Assembly: GCA_902583635.1 (NCBI GenBank)
Contig: CACHWJ010000003.1
Location: 31,072-95,071, forward strand
Reading direction: 5' to 3'
Source of the DNA: an uncultured Pelagibacteraceae bacterium
GTDB lineage: Bacteria > Pseudomonadota > Alphaproteobacteria > Pelagibacterales > Pelagibacteraceae
DNA: 64,000 nucleotides
Position 1 is the stretch's first letter; every line of letters begins with the position of its first letter. Of the stretch, positions 28,046 to 41,021 are shown in pieces. The notes under the pieces were generated by a model, which was not told where the DNA came from, did no database searches, and was given only the letters and a program-made list of their open reading frames with translations. Made by a program: the position numbers and the translations under genes.

Positions 28046-30964
28046 ATGTCTTCATCAAAAAATCTTGAATTTGAAAAAACTTCATTCTTAAATAAGTCTA
28101 ATAGTGCATTTATTGAACAAATGTATCTTAAATTTATCAATAAAGATCCCGAATTACCTGAGAGCTGGGCAAATTATTTTGAGGGTATAGGCGAAGAGAT
28201 AAAAGTTATTGCTTCAGAAATAAATGGACCATCTTGGGGGCCTTCAAAAGTAAAAATAGATATTGATGAATTGCAAAAAAAAATAGAGATAGAGGACAAC
28301 AATAAAGTAAATAATGAAAAAATAGATTCATCAGAAAAATTTAATTTTCAATTACTTGCAGACTCTAACAAAGATTCAATCAGTGCTGTTGCATTGATAC
28401 GTGCTTATAGATTGAGAGGACATTTATTAGCAAATTTAGATCCACTAGAAATGAGAGAATCTGAGTATCTAGATGAATTACATCCTGAATTTTACGGTTT
28501 TAAAAAACAGAATTATGAAAAGAAAATTTTCTTAAATGGGGTAATTAATAAAAAATATGCAAATATTAAAGAAATACTAAAATTTTTAAAAAAAACATAT
28601 TGTGGAAATATTGGTTATGAGTTTATGCATGTTTCAAATCCAATTGAGAGAAAATGGTTTAGAGATAGAATAGAGCAAGATCAAAATGCTTTAAACTTTA
28701 CTAAGAATGGTAAAGAGGCAATACTAAATAAACTTGTACAAGCAGAAGGTTTTGAAAAATTTTTAGCAACTAAATATGTTGGTACAAAAAGGTTTGGTCT
28801 TGATGGAGGTGAAAGTTTAATACCAGCTCTTGAGCAAATAATTAAAATTGGTGGACAAAATCAAATTAAAGAAGTTAAAATTGGAATGTCTCATAGAGGT
28901 AGACTTAATGTTTTGGCAAACGTATTACAAAAATCATATAAAAGAATATTTAATGAATTTGCAGGGGAAGTAAGCTCAGACTCTGAGGAAAGTGCAGGAG
29001 ATGTAAAATACCATCTTGGTGCATCTTCAGATAGGCAGTTTGATGGAAACTCTGTTCACGTAAGTTTAACAGATAATCCCTCTCACCTAGAGGCTGTTAA
29101 TCCAGTGGTTTTAGGACAAACAAGAGCGAAGCAATTTTTTCATAAAGACAAAGAAAGAAACAAAGTTATACCTATTCTTATTCATGGAGATGCTGCTTTT
29201 GCTGGCCAAGGAGTGGTAGCAGAATGTTTTGCTATGTCAGGACTTCCTGGCCATAATACAGGCGGCACCATTCATATTATAGTAAATAATCAAATTGGTT
29301 TCACTACTAGTCCAAGATTTGCCAGGTCATCACCATACCCATCAGATGTTGCAAAAATGGTTGAAGCTCCAATTCTTCATGTGAACGGAGACGACCCAGA
29401 AGCAGTTGTTTATGCGACTAGAATCGCTACTGAATTTAGACTGAAGTTTAATAGAGATGTTGTAGTCGACCTAATTTGCTATAGAAGATTTGGACACAAC
29501 GAAGGGGACGAACCTTCATTTACTCAACCATTGATGTATAAAAAAATTAGAGCACATCCAAGTGTTTATAAGATATATGGAAACAAGTTAGTTAATGAAA
29601 ATTCAATTACCCAAAATCTTTTAGATCAAAATGTTAAAAAATTCAAAGATTTATTGGACGAACAATATAAAAGTGCAAAAGATTATAAACCTAAAATAGA
29701 ATGGTTTGAGGGCTCATGGTCTAGATATAAACCATCCAAAGGCAAAGATAAAAGAGGTGTGACTGGTTTTGATGAACACAAACTTAAAGAAATATCAGAT
29801 AGAATTAATACCATACCTGCTGAAATTAATATTCATAAAACTATTTCTAAAATTTTGAATATTAGAAAAAATTCAGTAGATAAAGGTTTTGATATGGATT
29901 GGTCTACAGCAGAAGCGCTAGCTTTTGGCTCTTTACTTGAAGAGGGTTACCCAGTTAGGCTCGTTGGTCAAGACTCTGGTAGAGGAACATTTAGTCAAAG
30001 ACATTCAGTTTTAAGAGATCAGATTGATAATTCAAGGTATATTCCATTAAACAATATTTCAAGTAAACAAAAAAAATTTGAAGTCGTTGATAGTTTTTTA
30101 TCTGAACTTGCTGTTTTGGGATTTGAATATGGATATAGTTTAGTTGAACCCAATACATTAACTTTGTGGGAAGCTCAATTTGGAGATTTTGCTAACGGTG
30201 CACAAGTTGTAATTGATCAATTTATAGCATCAGGAGAAAGAAAGTGGAATAGAGCTTCTGGATTAGTGATGTTATTACCTCATGCCTATGAAGGACAAGG
30301 GCCAGAACACTCTTCTGCAAGATTAGAAAGATTTTTACAACTATGCTCAAATGACAATATGCAAGTATTAAACTGTACTACCCCTGCTAATTATTTTCAT
30401 GCTTTAAGAAGACAAATGCATAGAGATTTTAGAAAGCCATTAATAATTATGACACCAAAATCTTTATTAAGAAATAAGTTCTGCGTTTCAAATTTAAAAG
30501 ATTTTAATAAAGAAAATACGTTTCATAGAATATTATGGGATCATGCAATTGATCCAAAAGTAGATGGTTTTATTGAGTTGAAAGATAGTTCAAAGATTAA
30601 AAAAGTAATTTTATGTTCTGGAAAAATATATTTTGATCTTTTGGATGCCAGAGAAAAACTAAAAAAAGATGATGTTATAATTTTCAGAGTTGAACAACTA
30701 TATCCTTTTCCTGCAAAAGCTCTTGTAAATGAGTTAAAACCATACGCAAAAAATGCTAATTTTTTCTGGTGCCAAGAAGAGCCTAAAAATATGGGTGCCT
30801 GGTTTTCAGTTAGAGACTATATCCAATGGACATTAGATAGTTTAAAGGCTAATAATAACAAAATTTCTTATATAGGAAGAAGCCCAGATGCAAGTCCAGC
30901 AACAGGATATGCCAAAAGGCACAATTCTCAACAACAAGAAATAATAAATAAGGTTTTTGAATAA
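28046..30964 (+). CDS. sucA: 2-oxoglutarate dehydrogenase E1 component
   Basis: Thiamine-diphosphate-dependent decarboxylase of the 2-oxoglutarate dehydrogenase complex. At 972 residues it is full length. The N-terminal region contains the FIEQMYLKFINKDPELPESW motif that docks to E2, followed by the thiamine-binding region (IHGDAAFAGQG and GDDPEAVVYATRIATEFR) and the transketolase-like C-terminal half (GRGTFSQRHSVLRDQ, HAYEGQGPEHSSARLER). sucB follows after 6 bases. Confidence 0.98.
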   Translation: MSSSKNLEFEKTSFLNKSNSAFIEQMYLKFINKDPELPESWANYFEGIGEEIKVIASEINGPSWGPSKVKIDIDELQKKIEIEDNNKVNNEKIDSSEKFNFQLLADSNKDSISAVALIRAYRLRGHLLANLDPLEMRESEYLDELHPEFYGFKKQNYEKKIFLNGVINKKYANIKEILKFLKKTYCGNIGYEFMHVSNPIERKWFRDRIEQDQNALNFTKNGKEAILNKLVQAEGFEKFLATKYVGTKRFGLDGGESLIPALEQIIKIGGQNQIKEVKIGMSHRGRLNVLANVLQKSYKRIFNEFAGEVSSDSEESAGDVKYHLGASSDRQFDGNSVHVSLTDNPSHLEAVNPVVLGQTRAKQFFHKDKERNKVIPILIHGDAAFAGQGVVAECFAMSGLPGHNTGGTIHIIVNNQIGFTTSPRFARSSPYPSDVAKMVEAPILHVNGDDPEAVVYATRIATEFRLKFNRDVVVDLICYRRFGHNEGDEPSFTQPLMYKKIRAHPSVYKIYGNKLVNENSITQNLLDQNVKKFKDLLDEQYKSAKDYKPKIEWFEGSWSRYKPSKGKDKRGVTGFDEHKLKEISDRINTIPAEINIHKTISKILNIRKNSVDKGFDMDWSTAEALAFGSLLEEGYPVRLVGQDSGRGTFSQRHSVLRDQIDNSRYIPLNNISSKQKKFEVVDSFLSELAVLGFEYGYSLVEPNTLTLWEAQFGDFANGAQVVIDQFIASGERKWNRASGLVMLLPHAYEGQGPEHSSARLERFLQLCSNDNMQVLNCTTPANYFHALRRQMHRDFRKPLIIMTPKSLLRNKFCVSNLKDFNKENTFHRILWDHAIDPKVDGFIELKDSSKIKKVILCSGKIYFDLLDAREKLKKDDVIIFRVEQLYPFPAKALVNELKPYAKNANFFWCQEEPKNMGAWFSVRDYIQWTLDSLKANNNKISYIGRSPDASPATGYAKRHNSQQQEIINKVFE

Positions 30965-30970
30965 ATTGTA

Positions 30971-32275
30971 ATGAGTGAAAAAATTGTAGTTCCTGCACTT
31001 GGTGAGAGTATAACCGAAGCAACAGTGGCTAAATGGTTAAAAAATACAGGAGATTCTGTTGATGTGGACGAACCAATAGTCGAGCTCGAAACTGATAAAG
31101 TAAATTTAGAAGTTCCTTCTCCAATTACAGGAGTATTAACTGAAATAAATTCTAAAGACGGGTCAGTAGTGGAAGTGGGAGCTTTATTGGGTTCTGTTTC
31201 TGAAAATGGCAGTGGTGTCAAACCGACTCCTACAAAGAACGAAGAAGTTAAAAAACAAGAGATCGAACCTAGTGAAAATAACGTGATTAAATTAGACCCA
31301 ATTAAAAAAGATCCTAAAGTTTTTGAGGAGACTTTGAGAGTAGAGGAACAAAGTGAAAAACCTTTAGTATTATCTGATGAAGTTGTCGATCCATCACCAA
31401 TAATTAACAATACTCAGAGCCAAACATTGTCACCAGCGGTTCGTAAAATTGTTGCTGAGAACAAAATAGACCTAGCTACTGTTCAAGGTTCTGGAAAAGA
31501 TGGGCGAGTTCTTAAAGGCGACTTGATAAGTATGATGGGAGCAAATCCAAAACCTTCAGAGAGAAAAATTCAATATGGTCAAGAAGAAAGAATCAAGATG
31601 ACCAGACTTAGACAAACTATTGCTAAAAGATTAAAGCAAGCTCAAGAAAATGCAGCCTTACTAACAACATTCAACGAAGTCGATATGACAAATATTATGC
31701 AAATGAGAAAAGAAAATCAGGAAGATTTTCAATCTAGATATAATATCAAACTTGGCTTTATGTCATTTTTTGTAAAAGCATGTGTTGTTGCTTTAAAGAA
31801 TTTTCCAGCAGTAAATGCAGAAATTGATGGGGATGAAATAATTTACAAAAATTATTATAATATTAGTTTTGCAGTTGGAACCGATAAAGGTTTAGTAGTA
31901 CCAGTTTTAAGAAATGCAGATGAGCTATCTTTTGCAGATATCGAAAAAAATATTAAAGAAATTTCTGAAAAGGCGAAGGATGGAAAATTGGCAATTGAGG
32001 ATCTTCAAGGAGGAACATTCACAATAAGTAATGGTGGAGTTTATGGGTCTATGCTTTCAACACCTATATTAAACCTCCCACAATCAGGGGTACTAGGAAT
32101 GCATAATATTGTTGAAAGACCTGCCGTTGTTGATGGAGAAATTAAAATAAGACCAATCATGTATTTAGCATTATCGTATGATCATAGAATTATTGATGGT
32201 AAAGAGTCAGTGTCATTTCTTAAAATGATAAAGGAAAATTTAGAGGACCCGAGAAGGTTGTTTTTGGATATTTAG
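30971..32275 (+). CDS. sucB: Dihydrolipoyllysine-residue succinyltransferase (E2)
   Basis: E2 core of the 2-oxoglutarate dehydrogenase complex, 434 residues. Domains in order: one lipoyl domain (residues 1-75, lipoylated Lys43 in [11 protein letters not shown]), a Lys/Pro/Glu-rich linker, the E1/E3-binding domain (about 145-185, [20 protein letters not shown]) and the catalytic domain with SYDHRIIDG near the C-terminus. A single lipoyl domain plus the SucA neighbour separates it from pyruvate dehydrogenase E2. Its stop abuts lpd at 32276. Confidence 0.97.
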   Translation: MSEKIVVPALGESITEATVAKWLKNTGDSVDVDEPIVELETDKVNLEVPSPITGVLTEINSKDGSVVEVGALLGSVSENGSGVKPTPTKNEEVKKQEIEPSENNVIKLDPIKKDPKVFEETLRVEEQSEKPLVLSDEVVDPSPIINNTQSQTLSPAVRKIVAENKIDLATVQGSGKDGRVLKGDLISMMGANPKPSERKIQYGQEERIKMTRLRQTIAKRLKQAQENAALLTTFNEVDMTNIMQMRKENQEDFQSRYNIKLGFMSFFVKACVVALKNFPAVNAEIDGDEIIYKNYYNISFAVGTDKGLVVPVLRNADELSFADIEKNIKEISEKAKDGKLAIEDLQGGTFTISNGGVYGSMLSTPILNLPQSGVLGMHNIVERPAVVDGEIKIRPIMYLALSYDHRIIDGKESVSFLKMIKENLEDPRRLFLDI

Positions 32276-33676
32276 ATGTCAGAAAAATTTCAAGCAGTAG
32301 TAATTGGTGGTGGACCTGGTGGATACGTTTGTGCGATTAGACTTTCTCAATTAGGATTGAAAACAGCATGTATAGAATCTAGAGGTTCTTTAGGAGGCAC
32401 CTGCTTAAATGTTGGCTGCATACCATCAAAGAGTTTGTTAAATTTATCTGAGGAATTTCATAAAGTTAAGGGATTGGCCAACAAAGGAATAGAAGTAGGA
32501 GATGTTAAGCTAAACCTTGATAAAATGATGAAAAGTAAAGATAAAGCTGTAACTGTTCTTACAAAAGGGGTTGAATTTTTATTTAAGAAAAACAAAGTAA
32601 CTTATTTCAAAGGTTATGGTAGTTTCAAATCTCAAAACGAAATTTCAATTAAAGATAATGAAAATAAAGAGACTATTATACAATCTGAAAAAACTATAAT
32701 AGCCACAGGATCTGTAGCTACTTCATTACCAGGAATTGAAATCGATGAGCAAAAAATAGTTTCTTCGACTGGTGCACTAAAGCTTGAAAAAGTTCCAAAT
32801 AAAATGGTTGTTGTGGGTGGCGGTTATATTGGATTAGAAATGGGATCTGTTTGGTCAAGACTGGGTTCTGAAGTACAGGTGGTAGAGTTTTTAGATCACA
32901 TCACACCAGGTATGGATAAAGAAATATCCTCAGAATTTATGAAAATTCTAAAGAAACAAGGCATAAAGTTTAACATGCAAAATAAAGTTGAAAAAATTAA
33001 AAAAAATAAATCTGGAGTAACAGTATCCACTGTAGATAAGGAAGGAAATAAAAATGATTTAGATTGTGATGTAGTTTTAATTTCTGTTGGTAGGAAGGCA
33101 AATACTGAGGGCTTAAATTTAGAAACTGTTGGAGTTAAATTGGACGACAAAAAAAGAATTAAAACTGATAAATCATTTAAAACAAATTTAGAGAATATAT
33201 ATGCAATTGGTGATGTAATATCAGGACCCATGCTTGCTCATAAAGCTGAAGATGAAGGTATTGCTGTTGCTGAAAACATTGCAGGACAATCAGGGCATGT
33301 CAATTATGATACTATTCCAGGTGTTGTATATACCACACCAGAAGTTGCAGCGATTGGTAAAACTGAGGAACAATTAAAAGACTCTAAAATGAAATATAAA
33401 GTTGGAAAATTTTCATTTATGGCTAATTCAAGAGCTAAAGCTATTGATGATGCAGAAGGATTTGTGAAGATTTTAGCTGATGAAAAAACAGATAAAGTGT
33501 TGGGTGCTCATATAATAGGCCCTCATGCTGGTGAGTTGATTGCTGAAATTGGTGTTGCTATGGAATTTGGAGCTAGTTCAGAGGATATAGCACGTACATG
33601 TCATGCTCACCCAACTTTTTCAGAGGCAGTAAAAGAGGCAGCTTTATCAGTTGATAAAAGAGCAATACACTCTTAA
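32276..33676 (+). CDS. lpdA: Dihydrolipoamide dehydrogenase (E3)
   Basis: FAD-dependent enzyme that reoxidises lipoamide, passing electrons to NAD. The 466 residues carry the FAD-binding GGGPGGYVCA, the redox-active disulfide Cys43/Cys48 in GGTCLNVGCIPSKSLL, an NAD-binding GGGYIGLEMG motif and the C-terminal His-Pro motif HAHPTFSEA that activates the disulfide from the partner subunit. It directly follows sucB and completes the complex. It may also serve the glycine cleavage system or pyruvate dehydrogenase. Confidence 0.97.
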   Translation: MSEKFQAVVIGGGPGGYVCAIRLSQLGLKTACIESRGSLGGTCLNVGCIPSKSLLNLSEEFHKVKGLANKGIEVGDVKLNLDKMMKSKDKAVTVLTKGVEFLFKKNKVTYFKGYGSFKSQNEISIKDNENKETIIQSEKTIIATGSVATSLPGIEIDEQKIVSSTGALKLEKVPNKMVVVGGGYIGLEMGSVWSRLGSEVQVVEFLDHITPGMDKEISSEFMKILKKQGIKFNMQNKVEKIKKNKSGVTVSTVDKEGNKNDLDCDVVLISVGRKANTEGLNLETVGVKLDDKKRIKTDKSFKTNLENIYAIGDVISGPMLAHKAEDEGIAVAENIAGQSGHVNYDTIPGVVYTTPEVAAIGKTEEQLKDSKMKYKVGKFSFMANSRAKAIDDAEGFVKILADEKTDKVLGAHIIGPHAGELIAEIGVAMEFGASSEDIARTCHAHPTFSEAVKEAALSVDKRAIHS

Positions 33677-33697
33677 TTTTTTTTCATATTATAAAAT

Positions 33698-35653
33698 ATG
33701 AAATATCCGATTCTGTTACCAAATATATTTAATTATCCATTCACATATGAAAGTAATTTAGATTTAAAAATTGGTGAATATGTATCAGTACCCTTTGGTA
33801 AAAATAAACTTACTGGAGTGGTATGGGATAAATTAGAAGAAAATGAACAAAAAAAATTTAAATTAAAAAAAGTTTTCAAGAAATTAAAAGTTAAACCACT
33901 AAAAAAAACAACTATAAACTTTTTAAATTGGTTTTCAGAATATAATATTATTCCAAAGGGCATGGCTTTAAAATTGATGCTATTGAGCAACAATGCAATT
34001 GAAGACAATATAAAAAATAATTTTCAAGTTTTTGAAAGCAATATAAAAAATAATTCAATAAAACTCTCTGAGGACCAAAAGAAATCTCTAAAGGAAATGG
34101 TCATTTTAAACAATAAATTTAGAGTACACGTATTACAAGGAACAACTGGATCTGGAAAAACTTTTGTTTATTTTGAGGCATTAAAATCAATAATAAAGAA
34201 GGGCTTTCAAGGCTTAATATTATTACCAGAGATAGGACTAACGGGCCAATTTGAGCAAAAATTTGTTGAATATTTTGGTTTTAATCCAGCTGTCTGGCAT
34301 TCAGGAATATCTAAAAAGAAAAAAGAAATAATATGGAATGGAATTTCTAATGGAAAAATTCAAGTTATAATTGGAGCAAGATCGTCTTTATTTTTACCAT
34401 TTAAAAAACTTGGAATAATTATTGTAGATGAAGAACACGATCAATCATTTAAGCAAGATGAGGGGACAACTTACAACGCGAGAGACATGGCAATAGCCAG
34501 AGCATCATTTGAAAATATTCCAATAAATCTTATAACTGCAGTTCCATCTGTTGAAACATATGAAAATATAAAAAAAGGAAAATATGGTTTATCTAGATTA
34601 AACCAGAGATATCAAAATGCTTCTCTCCCTAATTATGAAATTATAAATTTAAATAATTCTAAGTTGGAAAAACAATCGTGGTTATCAAATGAAATTATTA
34701 AAAAGGTAAATTCTCATTTAGAAAAAAAGGATCAAGTTTTATTTTTTTTAAACAGACGTGGGTTTTCACCACATGTATTATGCAATAAATGTTACACAAG
34801 TTTTTCATGCCCAAACTGTAGTATCAATTTAGTTTATCATAAAAATAAAGGTAATTTGCTTTGTCATTACTGTGGATATAAATCTCATTTAAAAAGAGAC
34901 TGTTCAAAAGAGGGAAATTGTGAATTTATTTTTAGTGGTCCTGGTGTTGAAAGAATATCAGATGAGGTAAAAAGAAAATTTCCAGATAAAAAAATTGAAA
35001 TCTTTTCAAGTGATACAATGAATAAAAAAGACTCAATGGATAAGTTGGATAAAATTATTAAAAATGAAACTAATATTTTAGTTGGAACTCAATTAATTTC
35101 AAAAGGATTTCATTTTCCAAGTTTAAATTGTATTGTAGTTGTCGACATCGATCTTTCATCTCAAGGACACGATTTGAGAGGAGCTGAAAAGAATTTACAA
35201 CTTTATCACCAACTTTCAGGAAGAGCTGGAAGAACTGGAAAACCAGCTACGGTTTATTTTCAAACTTACAATCATGATACAAAAGTCATTGATGATATTA
35301 CTAATAAAAATCCTGATATTTTTTTAGAAAGAGAGTTAGAGATTAGAAAAAAAAATAAACTTCCACCTTTTCAAAGATTTATCTCACTAATTCTTACAGG
35401 TGAAAATGAGCATAAATTAGAAACAGAGGCTTTAGGATTTAAAAATTTTATAGAAACTAAAATTGAAGGAAAAGTATTGGGCCCAGTAAATGCACCCATT
35501 TTTAGATTGAAGAGAAAATTTAGAGTTAGATTGTTAATAAGAGGAATTAAATCAATGAAAGTACAAAACTCAATCGCAAAAATTATACCAAATTATAAGT
35601 TTGCGTCTGGAATAAAACTTTCAGTTGATGTTGACCCTATAAACTTCAATTAA
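33698..35653 (+). CDS. priA: Primosomal replication protein N' (PriA helicase)
   Basis: Superfamily 2 3'-to-5' helicase that restarts stalled replication forks. The 651-residue protein is shorter than E. coli PriA (about 730) but has every helicase motif: GTTGSGKTFV (Walker A), VDEEHD (DEAH-like motif II), QLISKGFHFP and QLSGRAGRTGKPA (motif VI). Between them is the zinc-binding segment with cysteines in CNKCYTSFSCPNC and CHYCGYKSH. priA sits between the TCA operon and atpH, a placement common in alphaproteobacteria. Confidence 0.96.
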   Translation: MKYPILLPNIFNYPFTYESNLDLKIGEYVSVPFGKNKLTGVVWDKLEENEQKKFKLKKVFKKLKVKPLKKTTINFLNWFSEYNIIPKGMALKLMLLSNNAIEDNIKNNFQVFESNIKNNSIKLSEDQKKSLKEMVILNNKFRVHVLQGTTGSGKTFVYFEALKSIIKKGFQGLILLPEIGLTGQFEQKFVEYFGFNPAVWHSGISKKKKEIIWNGISNGKIQVIIGARSSLFLPFKKLGIIIVDEEHDQSFKQDEGTTYNARDMAIARASFENIPINLITAVPSVETYENIKKGKYGLSRLNQRYQNASLPNYEIINLNNSKLEKQSWLSNEIIKKVNSHLEKKDQVLFFLNRRGFSPHVLCNKCYTSFSCPNCSINLVYHKNKGNLLCHYCGYKSHLKRDCSKEGNCEFIFSGPGVERISDEVKRKFPDKKIEIFSSDTMNKKDSMDKLDKIIKNETNILVGTQLISKGFHFPSLNCIVVVDIDLSSQGHDLRGAEKNLQLYHQLSGRAGRTGKPATVYFQTYNHDTKVIDDITNKNPDIFLERELEIRKKNKLPPFQRFISLILTGENEHKLETEALGFKNFIETKIEGKVLGPVNAPIFRLKRKFRVRLLIRGIKSMKVQNSIAKIIPNYKFASGIKLSVDVDPINFN

Positions 35654-35660
35654 TGAGTAA

Positions 35661-35674
35661 AAAAAGGCCTTTTT
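35661..35674 (+). terminator. Weak A/T hairpin after priA
   Basis: A 14-base palindrome, AAAAAGGCCTTTTT, lies 8 bases after the priA stop. As RNA it would form a five A-U pair stem with a GGCC loop followed by U residues, which is thermodynamically weak. It could act as a poor terminator separating priA from the ATP synthase operon, but it may also be a chance palindrome in AT-rich DNA. Confidence 0.25.
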
Positions 35675-35688
35675 AACAAATCGGTTAC

Positions 35689-35717
35689 TTGAAGACATAA
35701 AGGTCATATGCTAATTA
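35689..35717 (+). promoter_or_regulatory. Candidate promoter for the F1-ATPase operon
   Basis: TTGAAG (35689-35694) is separated by 17 bases from TAATTA (35712-35717), which is preceded by TGC as in an extended -10. It lies in the 108-base gap between priA and atpH, the widest gap in the 33-kb plus-strand run after the ffh leader. Transcription would begin near 35724, leaving a leader of about 38 bases. The -35 is good and the -10 only moderate. Confidence 0.4.
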
Positions 35718-35761
35718 AAGCCTGATTTTAATTTAATCTTCAACATTATATAGGAACAAAG

Positions 35762-36319
35762 TTGAGCAAAGACACAGGATTTTCAATAACTTCAGCCGAA
35801 AGATATTCGCTTGCACTTTATGAGCTATCTAACGAAAGCAATCTTTTGACTCAAATTGAGGAACAGTGTTCATCTGTCTTAGAATTGATAAACACAAGTG
35901 ATGACTTTAAAAATTTAATTAAAGATCCAACAACAAAACAGGATGATTTATTAAAAATTACAAATTCAATTTCAGAAAATTACAAATTTGAAATTTTATT
36001 TAAAAATTTTTTAAATTTTTTAATTCAAAAAAGAAGGTTCTTTTTTTTAGAGAGAATTCTTAAAAGTTTTGTTGAGATATGTTCAAAAAAAAGAGGTGAA
36101 CTTAAGGCAGAATTAAAATCAGCAAAAGAATTATCTAATGATGAAATAACTAAAATTACAGAGGAGCTCACTAAAAATTTTAGCTCAAAAATAAAATTAA
36201 ACTACAAATATGATAAAAGTTTAATAGGAGGTTTAGTACTTCAAGTAGGAAGTACTATGGTTGACACCTCAATTAAAAATAAATTACAACAAATTGAAAA
36301 CAGAATGATAGAGGCATAA
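35762..36319 (+). CDS. atpH: ATP synthase F1 delta subunit
   Basis: Peripheral-stalk (OSCP-like) subunit joining F1 to the b subunits. The 185-residue protein has the typical N-terminal helical domain (AERYSLALYELS) and the C-terminal GGLVLQVGSTMVDTSIKNKLQQI motif. The start is TTG at 35762: there is no in-frame ATG before the conserved helix, and an AGGA ribosome site lies 6 bases upstream. atpA follows directly. F0 genes are not adjacent, as usual in alphaproteobacteria, where F0 and F1 are in separate operons. Confidence 0.94.
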   Translation: MSKDTGFSITSAERYSLALYELSNESNLLTQIEEQCSSVLELINTSDDFKNLIKDPTTKQDDLLKITNSISENYKFEILFKNFLNFLIQKRRFFFLERILKSFVEICSKKRGELKAELKSAKELSNDEITKITEELTKNFSSKIKLNYKYDKSLIGGLVLQVGSTMVDTSIKNKLQQIENRMIEA

Positions 36320-37855
36320 ATGGAAATCAATCCTTCAGAAGTTACAAAAATATTAAAAGAACAAATTAAAAATTTTGGTGAAAAGACAGAGGTTACTGAA
36401 GTTGGTCAGGTATTATCTGTTGGAGATGGTATTGCTAGAATTTATGGCTTAGATAATGTTCAGGCTGGTGAGATGGTTGAGTTTGCTGATGGTTCAAAAG
36501 GTATGGCTCTTAACTTGGAAAGTGAAAATGTTGGTGTTGTAATTTTTGGTGACGACAGAAATATTAAAGAAGGTGATGTTGTAAAAAGAACAGGAAATAT
36601 TGTTGATACACCAGTAGGAAAAGAACTTCTAGGTAGAGTGGTTGATGGTCTTGGAAATCCAATTGATGGAAAAGGAGCCCTTGATAAAAGTGTTAAAAAA
36701 ACAAGGGTAGAAGTTAAAGCCCCTGGTATTATACCGAGACAATCAGTTAGTGAACCAATGCAAACTGGCTTAAAATCAATTGATAGTTTAGTGCCAATTG
36801 GAAGAGGTCAAAGAGAATTAATTATTGGAGATAGACAGACAGGTAAAACTGCTGTTGCTGTCGATGCAATTATAAATCAGAAAAAAATTAATGAGTCAGG
36901 TGATGAGAAACAAAAATTATATTGTATCTATGTTGCAGTAGGTCAAAAAAGATCAACAGTGAGACAAATTCAAAAAACTTTAGAAGAAGCTGGAGCAATG
37001 GAATACACAACTATTGTTGCTGCTACAGCATCAGACTCAGCGCCACTACAATTTTTAGCTCCTTATACAGGTTGTGCAATGGGTGAGTATTTTAGGGATA
37101 ATGGAATGCACGCGTTAATTATTTACGATGATCTATCGAAACAAGCTGTTGCATATAGACAAATGTCTCTTCTTTTAAGAAGACCTCCAGGAAGGGAAGC
37201 TTACCCAGGAGATGTATTTTATCTGCACAGTAGATTATTAGAAAGAGCTGCAAAACTTAGTGAGGAACATGGTGGAGGATCATTAACTGCACTTCCAATA
37301 ATTGAAACACAAGGAGGTGATGTTTCTGCATTTATTCCAACAAATGTGATTTCAATTACAGATGGCCAAATATTTTTAGAAACAGAGCTTTTTAACCAAG
37401 GTATTAGACCAGCAATTAACGTTGGATTGTCTGTCTCGAGGGTTGGATCTTCAGCTCAAACAAAAGCCATGAAAAAAGTATCAGGCTCCATGAAACTTGA
37501 GTTAGCTCAGTATAGAGAAATGGCTGCTTTTGCTCAATTTGGATCAGATTTAGATGCTTCTACGCAACAGCTACTTAATAGAGGTTCAAAATTGACAGAA
37601 CTTTTAAAACAAAAACAATATTCACCACTGACAGTCGCAGAGCAAGTAGTATCTGTTTTTTGTGGAGTTAAAGGTTATTTGGATGACATAGATTTAAAAG
37701 ATATTGCAGAGTTCGAAACAAAAATAATTGAAAAATGCAAATCTGATAAGCCTGAAATAATTGACTCTATCCAAAGTTCTGGAAAACTTGAAGAAGACAA
37801 AGAAAAACTATTAATAGAAGTAATTACTCAACTTAAACAAAACTTTAAATCATAA
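36320..37855 (+). CDS. atpA: ATP synthase F1 alpha subunit
   Basis: Non-catalytic nucleotide-binding subunit of the F1 hexamer, 511 residues. Walker [10 protein letters not shown], the [21 protein letters not shown] segment and the [22 protein letters not shown] region ending in [10 protein letters not shown] are all canonical. It abuts atpH and lies 6 bases before atpG. Nothing unusual seen. Confidence 0.98.
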   Translation: MEINPSEVTKILKEQIKNFGEKTEVTEVGQVLSVGDGIARIYGLDNVQAGEMVEFADGSKGMALNLESENVGVVIFGDDRNIKEGDVVKRTGNIVDTPVGKELLGRVVDGLGNPIDGKGALDKSVKKTRVEVKAPGIIPRQSVSEPMQTGLKSIDSLVPIGRGQRELIIGDRQTGKTAVAVDAIINQKKINESGDEKQKLYCIYVAVGQKRSTVRQIQKTLEEAGAMEYTTIVAATASDSAPLQFLAPYTGCAMGEYFRDNGMHALIIYDDLSKQAVAYRQMSLLLRRPPGREAYPGDVFYLHSRLLERAAKLSEEHGGGSLTALPIIETQGGDVSAFIPTNVISITDGQIFLETELFNQGIRPAINVGLSVSRVGSSAQTKAMKKVSGSMKLELAQYREMAAFAQFGSDLDASTQQLLNRGSKLTELLKQKQYSPLTVAEQVVSVFCGVKGYLDDIDLKDIAEFETKIIEKCKSDKPEIIDSIQSSGKLEEDKEKLLIEVITQLKQNFKS

Positions 37856-37861
37856 TAATAA

Positions 37862-40157
<2,296 letters not shown>

Positions 40158-40158
<1 letters not shown>

Positions 40159-40550
40159 TGAGCGAAGAATTTAAGATTGAAATTGTAAATCCAGAAAAAT
40201 CTTTTTTAGTAAAAGATGACGTTTTTGAAGTTGTTGTACCTGCCTATGAAGGAGAAATGGGAATATTAAAAGATCATATTTCAATTATTTCTTTTTTAAA
40301 GCCTGGAATTATTAAAATTTTATCAAAATCAGGTAATGAAAGTTATTATATTGAAGATGGCATTGTTGAATTTAAAAATAATAATCTTTCAATTTTAACT
40401 AGCTCCATATTTAATATTGCTGATATGGATAAATCCAAACAACAAGATTTATTGAAACAAGCAGAGGAAGAATCTGGTAAGGAAGAAATAAGTGACCAGT
40501 CTAGGTATTTAATTGATCAGAAAATCGAAGTTTTAAAAACGCTCAATTAG
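40158..40550 (+). CDS. atpC: ATP synthase F1 epsilon subunit
   Basis: Epsilon subunit of the rotor, regulating ATP hydrolysis. The 130-residue protein has the N-terminal beta-sandwich (FKIEIVNPEKSFLVKDDVFEV, PAYEGEMGILKDH) and a short C-terminal helical segment. It closes the operon. Its TAG stop shares four bases (TTAG) with the TAA of rppH on the other strand, so no terminator fits between the converging genes. Confidence 0.95.
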
Positions 40551-41020
40551 ATTAATTTTTCAACTTTTTTTTGTACTTCTTTGTATACATGCAACTTAAA
40601 ATCTACTACTACTTTAGTTAGTTGATCTAGCTCTATCCATTTCCAATCTAAAAACTCTGGATGACGTGTGTTAATATTAATATCCTTATCCTCACCAGTA
40701 AATCTCATTAAAAACCATTTTTGTTTCTGCCCTCTATATTTACCCTTCCAAATAATACCTAGTAGACGTTCTGGAAGTTCATAAGTTATCATGCCATCTA
40801 ACTCTCTTATAAGCTTAACACTTTTGATACTAGTTTCCTCTTCTAGCTCTCTATAAGCAGCCTTTAAAAAATCTTCACCAGAGTCAACTCCTCCCTGAGG
40901 CATCTGCCAAAAATCTTTTGGATTATCAATTCTCTTAGCTACGAATACTTTGTTTTCTTTATTTAAAACTACAATTCCCACACCACTTCTTAGTGGTAAG
41001 CTACTATATTTCTTATCCAT
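40547..41020 (-). CDS. rppH: RNA pyrophosphohydrolase (Nudix)
   Basis: Nudix hydrolase that converts 5'-triphosphate RNA ends to monophosphate and so starts mRNA decay, or hydrolyses dinucleoside polyphosphates. The Nudix box spans residues 43-65 (GGVDSGED...RELEEETSI). The N-terminal YSSLPLRSGVGIVVLN and the FWQMPQGG motif are typical of the RppH/NudH group. It follows ctpA by 1 base as the last gene of the rplU-rppH run, and its stop overlaps atpC. Confidence 0.94.
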   Translation of the reverse strand: MDKKYSSLPLRSGVGIVVLNKENKVFVAKRIDNPKDFWQMPQGGVDSGEDFLKAAYRELEEETSIKSVKLIRELDGMITYELPERLLGIIWKGKYRGQKQKWFLMRFTGEDKDININTRHPEFLDWKWIELDQLTKVVVDFKLHVYKEVQKKVEKLI

Positions 41021-41021
41021 G

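Noticed and set aside
30928..31410. 160-codon minus-strand ORF opposite the sucA/sucB boundary
   Set aside because: It is Ser/Thr-rich because it mirrors the lipoyl and linker region of sucB; no independent support was seen.
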